The position numbers were made by a program, and so were the translations under genes. This document shows positions 53,977 through 59,928 of a stretch of DNA of 59,928 nucleotides, piece by piece. Source of the stretch: Lentisphaerales bacterium (GTDB lineage: Bacteria > Verrucomicrobiota > Lentisphaeria > Lentisphaerales > Lentisphaeraceae); contig JAKVBD010000026.1 of NCBI GenBank assembly GCA_022446985.1, positions 1 to 59,928 on the forward strand, given 5' to 3'. Each line of letters starts with the position of its first letter. The first letter of the stretch is position 1. Below the pieces are notes generated by a model, which ran no database searches, was not told the origin of the DNA, and saw nothing but the letters and a program-made list of their open reading frames with translations.

Positions 53977-54390
53977 TTATTTTTTATTTATGAGTCTGTC
54001 GATAGAGATACTGCCAGGACCGGAGAGTAATATGCACAGGTAGGCTGCCAGATAAGCGAGGGCCATCTCGCCTTCTTTAAAGTCAGCTTCGTGAAAAATG
54101 AAAAATGCAGTAGCCATAGTGATCGAAAGTATGGCTGCAGCCCATCTTCCGGCAAGGCCTATTAGCAAAAGCCCTGCACAAAAGAGTTCAGCAAACAGTA
54201 CGAGAGCACCACTTAATGAAGGGTTTAAATTCAATGGGTTTGGAAGTGACGATAAGTCTTTATCTAACTTGGGAAGACCATGATTAAGAATCATTATTCC
54301 GCCAAAAAATAAGCGCAGCAACAAGAGCCCGATACTTTCTTTAAAGTCTGTGTTGCCAGGAGATAATGATTTTTTTAGAAATGATTTCAT
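53977..54390 (-). CDS. DoxX family membrane protein
   Basis: A 137-residue protein with about four transmembrane helices and the DoxX pattern: 'LLLLRLFFGGIMILNHGLPK' near the start and 'FAELFCAGLLLIGLAGRWAA' in the middle. DoxX-like proteins are linked to oxidative stress or quinone metabolism, but the molecular job is not settled. It is divergent from the asparaginase-like gene (70 bases). Confidence 0.88.
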   Translation of the reverse strand: MKSFLKKSLSPGNTDFKESIGLLLLRLFFGGIMILNHGLPKLDKDLSSLPNPLNLNPSLSGALVLFAELFCAGLLLIGLAGRWAAAILSITMATAFFIFHEADFKEGEMALAYLAAYLCILLSGPGSISIDRLINKK

Positions 54391-54460
54391 CGTTAGTCTT
54401 TCGTGTGCTTGCTTAAATGAAGTAAAATAAGCATCAAAGGTCAGAATTTAAGGTTGTGTT

Positions 54461-54946
54461 ATGAGAAAAATTGCAGTTTTTACCACAGGTGGAACGATTG
54501 ATAAAGTATATTTCGATGCCAATAGCGATTACAAAGTTGGTGAGCCTCTTATATCATCTTTGCTGAAAAAGTTTAAGGTTAACTTTGATTTCGAGGTCCG
54601 TACTTTATTTCGGAAAGACAGCCTGGATTTAACTCCTGATGATCGGCAACAGATTTTTAAAGCCGTCGAGGAAAGCAAGCAAACTAAAATCTTGATTACG
54701 CATGGGACAGACACCTTAGTGGATACAGCAAGTGTCTTAAGCAGCATTAAAGATAAAACTATTGTACTGACCGGAGCATTACTTCCAGCTACTTTTAAGG
54801 AGACAGATGCAGAATTTAATATTGGCACTGCACTTGGAGTTCTCTGGAGTCAGGGGCCAGGCGTTTTTGTCGCTATGAATGGTTGTGTGTTCCCATGGCA
54901 TGATGTGGTTAAAAATAGATCGAAGGGAAAGTTTGAGAATTTGTGA
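54461..54946 (+). CDS. One-domain asparaginase-like protein
   Basis: A 161-residue protein matching the N-terminal domain of type I/II asparaginases: 'IAVFTTGGTIDKVYFDANSD' with the first catalytic Thr (TGGTI) and 'ILITHGTDTLVDTASVL' with the second (HGTDT). The C-terminal domain present in full asparaginases (about 330 aa) is missing, but free single-domain versions of this size are known, so I do not call it truncated. Whether it hydrolyses asparagine is unproven. It ends with TGA and is followed by a 193-base gap. Confidence 0.82.
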   Translation: MRKIAVFTTGGTIDKVYFDANSDYKVGEPLISSLLKKFKVNFDFEVRTLFRKDSLDLTPDDRQQIFKAVEESKQTKILITHGTDTLVDTASVLSSIKDKTIVLTGALLPATFKETDAEFNIGTALGVLWSQGPGVFVAMNGCVFPWHDVVKNRSKGKFENL

Positions 54947-55139
54947 ATATACAAAAATGTACAATTTTTATTTTGACTCCCATTGGGTGCTTTTTAAGCA
55001 TAACATTGGAGTTTTTTAGTTAGTGTTTGATTTGTTTTTGAATATATAAATATCGAAATGATACTAGTAAAATTCGCATATGTGTTGCATAGTGTTTTAG
55101 GTTTAATTTAGTTGGTCTGTAATTTAGGAGACTTTTGGA

Positions 55140-56576
55140 ATGAGTAATTCAGAAAATAGTTCATCGATGGGAGTCATGGTAAGACTCTCAATAATGATGT
55201 TTTTACAGTTCTTTATATGGGGCGCTTGGTATGTAACTGCTCCGAACTTTCTTGTATCAATAGGGTTTGGTGATGGTGATTTTGGCTGGACATATTCGGT
55301 CGGCCCTATTGCAGGTATGATTACGCCACTATTTGTCGGTATGATTGCAGATAGATTTCTTCCGGCTCAAGTTGTTATGGGAGTCATGCATTTACTTGGA
55401 GCTACTTTTATGTTTATGGCAACAGGTCAAATGGATGGTAGCGCAGACCCTTCTACCATAAACTGGTTTTTCTTTGGCCATATGTTAAGCTTTTATCCGA
55501 CTTTGGCTCTGACCAATACTATCGCTATGAAGAATATGACAAATTCAGAAAAGCAATTTCCACTTATTAGAGTTTTTGGGACAGGAGGTTGGATCTTAGC
55601 TGGCCTTACCATTAGTTGGATGGCATATGACAGCAGCATCAATATGTTCAATATGGCGGCAGGTGCAGCCGCAGCACTTGGTCTATTTAGTTTTGCGTTG
55701 CCTCATACACCTCCGGTTAAGTCAGACAAAAAGATTTCTGTCGGAGAACTTTTAGGGTTCGATGCTTTAGCTTTACTCAAAGATAAATCGTATCTCATCT
55801 TTATGATTAGTTCTGTGCTGATCTGTATTCCTTTGGCATTTTATTATCAGCTTACCAGCCGGATTGTACAAATGGTAGGTTTACCGGTTGGCCAGACGAT
55901 GTCATATGGACAAATGTCAGAAGTCTTCTTTATGCTTGTTATGCCATTGTTTTTTGCTCGTTTAGGAGTGAAATGGATGTTGGCTTTTGGAATGCTTTGC
56001 TGGGTGATCCGTTATGCTCTTTTTGCAATTGGAGCACCGCAAGAAATTTCATGGATGATTATCATAGGGATAGTCATACACGGAATCTGCTATGATTTCT
56101 TTTTTGTTACCGGTCAGATCGATACAGATAAAATTGCACCTGAAAAGATTCGGGGACAGGCACAGGGTCTATTAGTACTTTTGACTCTAGGTTTGGGAAT
56201 GTTTATTGGTGCCCAAGTAGCTGGTAAAGTGGCTATTAAGTACACTCCGGCAATAGTGGCTGAGAATACAGAAAAGTCTAAAGAAGCCGCTTTGAAGATT
56301 AAGGAAATTAAGGAACGCAAGCAGGACTTATCGGGAGATGCTCTGCTGAAGGCTGACAGTGAAATAGCTGATTTGACTAAACATCAGGGGGAATTGGCTA
56401 TGGCTAACATCAAGGCTATGGATTGGAAAATGATTTGGGGAATTCCAGCCGGTATGGCAGCAGTGGTTTTGGTTTTCTTTGTATTGCTTTTCAAAGAGCC
56501 TAAAAAAATGGAAGAAGAAAATTCTTCGGAAATGTCTCAAGCCTCTGTTGAGACAGAAGACACAGAAACAGTTTAA
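55140..56576 (+). CDS. MFS transporter, nucleoside:H+ symporter type
   Basis: A 478-residue inner membrane protein with about 12 transmembrane helices. 'MMFLQFFIWGAWYVTAPNFL', 'GPIAGMITPLFVGMIADRFL', 'PTLALTNTIAMKNM' and 'PLIRVFGTGGWILAGL' are typical of the NupG-like nucleoside symporter group common in PVC bacteria. A long charged loop before the last helix and an acidic C-terminal tail are extra. AGGAG precedes ATG 55140. It is followed after 21 bases by a Gfo/Idh/MocA gene, suggesting uptake and oxidation of one sugar-like compound. Confidence 0.88.
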   Translation: MSNSENSSSMGVMVRLSIMMFLQFFIWGAWYVTAPNFLVSIGFGDGDFGWTYSVGPIAGMITPLFVGMIADRFLPAQVVMGVMHLLGATFMFMATGQMDGSADPSTINWFFFGHMLSFYPTLALTNTIAMKNMTNSEKQFPLIRVFGTGGWILAGLTISWMAYDSSINMFNMAAGAAAALGLFSFALPHTPPVKSDKKISVGELLGFDALALLKDKSYLIFMISSVLICIPLAFYYQLTSRIVQMVGLPVGQTMSYGQMSEVFFMLVMPLFFARLGVKWMLAFGMLCWVIRYALFAIGAPQEISWMIIIGIVIHGICYDFFFVTGQIDTDKIAPEKIRGQAQGLLVLLTLGLGMFIGAQVAGKVAIKYTPAIVAENTEKSKEAALKIKEIKERKQDLSGDALLKADSEIADLTKHQGELAMANIKAMDWKMIWGIPAGMAAVVLVFFVLLFKEPKKMEEENSSEMSQASVETEDTETV

Positions 56577-56597
56577 GTGTGAGGTTTGTATAAAATT

Positions 56598-57671
56598 ATG
56601 AGCGAAAAAATTAAAGTACTAGTTGTTGGTTGTGGCAATATGGGAGCTTCCCATGCCAAGGCGTATCATGCCGAAGAAGGTTTTGAAATTTGTGGAATCG
56701 TTTCTCGTGGCAAAAGCAAAGCTAAGTTGAATGAACAACTGGGTGGTGGTTACGATCTATATAGCAGTTATGACTCTGCTCTGGAAATGTCAGGAGCAGA
56801 TGCTGTTTGTATCTCCACCTATCCGGATACACACGAAGAGTATGCCATTAAAGCTTTTGACGCAGGTTGTCACGTTTTCCTTGAAAAGCCGGTAGCACCA
56901 ACTGTTGCAGGTTGCGAAAGAGTTGTTGCTGCAGCTCAGAAAGCCGGTAAAAAATTAGTTGTTGGTTATATTCTGCGTCATCACCCATCCTGGATGGAAT
57001 TTATCAAGATTTCAAAAACACTTGGTAAGCCGCTGGTTATGCGTATGAACTTGAACCAACAGTCAAATGGTCACATGTGGGATGTTCACAAAAATCTAAT
57101 GAACTCTATGTCGCCAATCGTTGACTGTGGTGTTCACTATGTTGACGTTATGTGCCAAATGACCGGTGCTAAGCCGATTCGCGTTAGTGGTATTGGTGCT
57201 CGCTTATCTGAAGAACTTGTTGAGGGTATGTATAATTATGGCCAGCTTCAAGTAACATTTGATGATGGCTCAGTCGGTTGGTATGAAGCTGGTTGGGGCC
57301 CAATGGCATCGACTAAAGCTTTCTTTGTGAAAGATGTTTGGGGACCAGAAGGTTGTGTGACTATTACCGCTAAAAATGCTTCAGATGAAAGCCAGTCGGA
57401 TAATGTCGATGCCCATACGAAAACAGAAATGCTTCGTGTGCACTCTTCTGAGATCGATGCCGATAATAACTTTGTGAATGAAGATGAGTGGATCAGTACT
57501 GAAGATGAGCCTGATCACGATGGCCTGTGTTTGAGAGAGCAGCAGTACTTCTATAAGGCAATTGTTGAAGATGTCGATCTAACAGACCATATGAATGATG
57601 CCATCAATAGTTTGAAAATAGTCCTTGCTGCAGATGAGTCTTTTAAAACTGGTAAAACTATCGAGCTTTAA
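56598..57671 (+). CDS. Gfo/Idh/MocA-family oxidoreductase
   Basis: A 357-residue cytosolic NAD(P)-dependent enzyme. The Rossmann start is 'IKVLVVGCGNMGASHAKAYH', 'FLEKPVAP' carries the conserved EKP with the catalytic Lys, and 'SPIVDCGVHYVDVMCQMTG' holds the D-x-x-x-H active-site motif. I use ATG 56598, since it gives the normal family start. Family members oxidise or reduce sugars and inositols. It lies just behind the MFS transporter and before the DUF1080 lipoprotein, so all three probably act on one carbohydrate. Confidence 0.93.
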   Translation: MSEKIKVLVVGCGNMGASHAKAYHAEEGFEICGIVSRGKSKAKLNEQLGGGYDLYSSYDSALEMSGADAVCISTYPDTHEEYAIKAFDAGCHVFLEKPVAPTVAGCERVVAAAQKAGKKLVVGYILRHHPSWMEFIKISKTLGKPLVMRMNLNQQSNGHMWDVHKNLMNSMSPIVDCGVHYVDVMCQMTGAKPIRVSGIGARLSEELVEGMYNYGQLQVTFDDGSVGWYEAGWGPMASTKAFFVKDVWGPEGCVTITAKNASDESQSDNVDAHTKTEMLRVHSSEIDADNNFVNEDEWISTEDEPDHDGLCLREQQYFYKAIVEDVDLTDHMNDAINSLKIVLAADESFKTGKTIEL

Positions 57672-57694
57672 TTAAAAATAAGTTTCTAATATTT

Positions 57695-57719
57695 TGCGAG
57701 AGAGTTAAATTCTCTCGCA
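57695..57719 (+). terminator. Hairpin after the oxidoreductase
   Basis: TGCGAGAGA (57695-57703) pairs with TCTCTCGCA (57711-57719) over GTTAAAT; a T-rich stretch follows at 57726. It can end the transporter/oxidoreductase transcript partly, before the DUF1080 gene. Confidence 0.7.
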
Positions 57720-57756
57720 GTGGTTCTTTTTCCCTTTAAAATCAAAGGAGTTTTTT

Positions 57757-59091
57757 GTGAAATTTTTAGGATTCTTGGTCGGCGTTCTTTTTTGCGCTGG
57801 TTGTTACTCAAGTCCATATAGTGGTTTGAAATATGAGCCACTTTTTGTCAATGAAGCTGATTTAGAGAAGAATTGGTTTGGAAATTTAAAAGGCTATCCG
57901 GTAGTTGATGGCGTGTTGGTTTCTGAGAAAAAATCCGGCAACATTTATACCAAAAAAAGTTATCAGGATTATGCCCTGAAGTTTGAATTTGCTGTGCCTC
58001 CAGGTGGTAATAATGGTATCGGTTTAAGAACTGCTCACCCAAGCGACAAATTTGTCAATAGAGACGTCGCTTATGGTAGCGTAGAGTTACAGATACTTGA
58101 TGATACTCATCCAGGATACAAGAAACTTAAGCCTTGGCAGTTTCATGGGTCAGCCTATGGCCTTTCGGCAGCTAAGAAAGGTTTTCTAAAGCCGGTTGGT
58201 GAGTGGAACTCTCAAGAGGTTATTTTCAAAGGTAATCACCTGATTGTAAAGTTAAATGGTGTTGTTATTCAGGACTCAGACCTATCTATGGTAGAGCAAA
58301 AAAAGAGCCCGTATAATAAAAAAATGCTTGGTGCCGGCCGTAACCGCGGTGCAGGGCATATCGCTTTTGCGGGTCATGGTCCAAACATCAAATTGCGAAA
58401 TATCTACATCGCTGAATTAGAAGATGATTACACGGTACCGACAACTGACGATAATGTCGCACCAGAAGGGTTTACAGCGCTGTTTAATGGTAAAGATCTG
58501 ACAAACTGGAAAGGTCTTCTGTTAAAACCATACGATAAACCAAATAAGCGCCGTGACTTGGATGTAAATAAATTAGCCGAGCTTCAAAAGAAGGCTGACG
58601 AAAGCATGAATAAGCACTGGAGCATCACTAAAGATGGCGAATTGTTTTTTGATGGCAAAGGGTTTAGCCTGGCTACTGAGAAGGAGTATGGCAATTTTGA
58701 GTTCCATGTTTCATGGAAAATAGCACAAAATAGTGACAGTGGGATTTACCTAAGAGGTTTACCTCAAGTTCAGATATGGGACCCAAGTAACCCTAAAGTT
58801 CAAAAGCATGGTGCTGCGAAAGGTTCAGGTGGACTATGGAACAATAAAGAGCAAGGTCGTTTTCCTCTTGTGAAAGCCGATAAAGCGGTAGGCGAGTGGA
58901 ACCATTTCTTTATTCGTATGATTGGCAATAAAGTAACGATATGGCTCAATAGTGAGTTAGTCGTAAATGACGCTCCTCTTGAAAATCTTTGGGAAAAAGG
59001 TAAACCAATTCCGACAAAGGAGCAGATTGAGCTTCAGTGTCATGGTGACCCGGTTTGGTTTAAAAATATTTACATTAAAGAACTTCCTTAG
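57757..59091 (+). CDS. Lipoprotein with two DUF1080 domains
   Basis: A 444-residue lipoprotein starting at GTG 57757 (AAAGGAG upstream), lipobox CAGC. Domain 1 spans about 25-225 ('KYEPLFVNEADLEKNWFGNL', 'GGNNGIGLRTAHPS', 'YGSVELQILDD', closing 'GPNIKLRNIYIAEL'); domain 2 spans about 240-443 ('GFTALFNGKDLTNWKGLL', 'SDSGIYLRGLPQVQIWD', closing 'DPVWFKNIYIKELP'). Both are concanavalin-like folds tied to 3-keto-sugar hydrolysis or binding in PVC bacteria. It ends at a strong terminator into whose tail the intron is inserted. Confidence 0.92.
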   Translation: MKFLGFLVGVLFCAGCYSSPYSGLKYEPLFVNEADLEKNWFGNLKGYPVVDGVLVSEKKSGNIYTKKSYQDYALKFEFAVPPGGNNGIGLRTAHPSDKFVNRDVAYGSVELQILDDTHPGYKKLKPWQFHGSAYGLSAAKKGFLKPVGEWNSQEVIFKGNHLIVKLNGVVIQDSDLSMVEQKKSPYNKKMLGAGRNRGAGHIAFAGHGPNIKLRNIYIAELEDDYTVPTTDDNVAPEGFTALFNGKDLTNWKGLLLKPYDKPNKRRDLDVNKLAELQKKADESMNKHWSITKDGELFFDGKGFSLATEKEYGNFEFHVSWKIAQNSDSGIYLRGLPQVQIWDPSNPKVQKHGAAKGSGGLWNNKEQGRFPLVKADKAVGEWNHFFIRMIGNKVTIWLNSELVVNDAPLENLWEKGKPIPTKEQIELQCHGDPVWFKNIYIKELP

Positions 59092-59115
59092 TTCTCCTTC
59101 ATAAAATTATAAAAG

Positions 59116-59148
59116 GCACTGGCTGATTTCAGCCAGTGCTTTTTTTTT
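59116..59148 (+). terminator. Strong Rho-independent terminator, intron target
   Basis: GCACTGGCT (59116-59124) pairs with AGCCAGTGC (59131-59139), followed by nine T residues to 59148. The group II intron begins at the next base. Confidence 0.93.
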
Positions 59149-59928
59149 GTGCGCCCGGCAGGGTGCATTCATTTGAGGATCAAAGTCCCTTACATGCCCG
59201 ACGAGGGGAAATGTTAGCTAAGCGGCAACTGCATAACCGCGAGGTTTTGTGGGAAGCAAGCCGACGGCAAAGCACTGGCCTGACGAACAGGAATCTCATT
59301 AGGCTGTATTTATGGATAAGGAGTCACACATCTCTAAAGTCCAATACTTGTACGGGTATAAATGCAGTAGATGAGGCAGGTATAAGTGTGAAGGTGAATG
59401 CGCATTACCCGGGGAGATCTCAAGGTCTGCAATTTTTTTTCCCGCTATTGTGGCAGCGATGTCATGAGATGGATTTTGAGAAGTCAGCCGAGGGCACAGT
59501 AGCGTCTTTGTTGCGACAGGAGTGAAGGCCTGAACCTTAAATAGAGTAAAAGAACTTCAATCATGAGTTTGGCAGTAGATACAGAAGCTCTTGCTGAGAT
59601 GCAAGCAGGCCTGCAGGAAGAATATCGGACGGAATCCGTAAGGGTATCTTCAGGTGTTTCAAAGCACTCATCGATTCAAACAAATCTCTTACCTGTAACT
59701 GACAATCTGCTTGAGCAGGTAGTCGCTCGAGACAACATGCTTGCCGCCTATGAACATGTCTGTGCCAACAAAGGAGCTCCCGGCATAGACAATCGCTCAG
59801 TATATGATCTGAAGGGGTATCTTCAGAAGCATTGGGGCAGGATCAAGGAGAGGTTCTTACAAACCTTTTCCAGTTTTGCGGGTAGATATCCCTAAACCGG
59901 ATGGAGGGTTAAGGCACCTTGGTATTCC
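59149..59928 (+). mobile_element. Group IIC-like intron, 5' part (runs off the window)
   Basis: The 5' end GTGCGCCCGGCAGGGTGC fits group II intron starts, and internal segments resemble class C introns: GCCGACGGCAAA, CCTGACGAACAGGAA and ATGGATAAGGAG occur in the order known for domain I of IIC introns. The intron lies directly after a terminator T tract, which is the known insertion preference of class C. The reverse transcriptase frame begins at 59563. Only 780 bases are visible. Confidence 0.82.
59563..59928 (+). pseudogene. Group II intron reverse transcriptase, N-terminal part, frameshifted
   Basis: From ATG 59563 the frame shows the RT-0 region 'LLEQVVARDNMLAAYEHVCA', 'NKGAPGIDNRSVYDLKGYL', and then leaves the family pattern near 59851. 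In the +1-shifted frame 'SYKPFPVLRVDIPKPDGGLR' (RT-1) follows. A small deletion, perhaps between short AGGTT-like repeats, would explain both the missing LLQ and the shift. If real, this copy needs a maturase in trans. The gene continues beyond the window. Confidence 0.75.

Noticed and set aside
54461..54946. Truncated asparaginase pseudogene
   Set aside because: Single-domain proteins of about 160 residues with the same motifs are known, and no remnant of the second domain follows.

Overview
The window looks like a chromosomal piece of a marine Lentisphaera-like bacterium (phylum Lentisphaerota, PVC superphylum). This is inferred from gene content, not from a marker gene. There are seven formylglycine-type sulfatases, several DUF1080 proteins, pseudopilins with an H-x9-DG-like C-terminus, a DUF1501/DUF1553 pair, ECF sigma factor plus Ser/Thr kinase modules, and the intergenic repeats common in PVC genomes. 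I saw no rRNA, tRNA or CRISPR.

Layout. 1-5.7 kb: four sulfatases (the first cut by the window edge) and a pseudopilin. 5.9-12 kb: a methyltransferase, a lipoprotein, a flavin reductase-like protein, a thioesterase, a cupin, a DUF1080 lipoprotein and small or unknown envelope proteins. 12-21.7 kb: a FecR-like gene broken by a stop, a sulfatase, an M28 peptidase, an ECF sigma/kinase operon whose kinase carries an in-frame TGA, and a large MASE1 hybrid histidine kinase. 21.8-24.7 kb: a complete IS1380-family element (25-bp imperfect inverted repeats, TTCAA target duplication) sitting inside a decayed 6-phosphogluconolactonase-like gene. 24.8-28.2 kb: DUF2750, methyltransferase, leucine-rich repeat and unknown secreted genes. 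28.3-35.0 kb: a pseudogene belt (TPR lipoprotein, sulfatase, pseudopilin, DUF1501, DUF1549/1553, kinase C-terminus). 35.0-36.5 kb: two near-identical small secreted proteins with a Cys-His-Asp pattern, each with the same upstream palindrome, the same leader hairpin and related terminator hairpins. 37-46 kb: UbiB-like kinase with a phasin-like partner, SMUG1-type uracil glycosylase, a broken pseudopilin, a sulfatase, a ThuA/DUF1080/LamG fusion, a second ECF sigma factor and small genes. 46.2-51.5 kb: a tightly packed operon ruvA-ruvB-yicC-pseudouridine synthase-XPB-like helicase-DUF606 transporter. 51.5-59.1 kb: small genes, a zinc ribbon/membrane/MORN/vWA protein, DoxX, a one-domain asparaginase-like protein, an MFS nucleoside-type transporter, a Gfo/Idh/MocA oxidoreductase and a double-DUF1080 lipoprotein. 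The window ends in a group IIC-like intron placed right after a terminator.

Functional theme. The exported sulfatases, DUF1080 proteins, ThuA domain, oxidoreductase and transporter fit breakdown of sulfated marine polysaccharides. Eleven premature in-frame stops occur in eight damaged genes or gene remnants, mostly at 21.8-41 kb. All can be explained by G:C to A:T transitions, which points to real gene decay; TAA, TAG and TGA all end intact genes here, so recoding is not needed.

The most interesting candidate for something undescribed is the duplicated cassette at 35.1-36.5 kb. The MORN/vWA protein at 52.0-53.9 kb is second.
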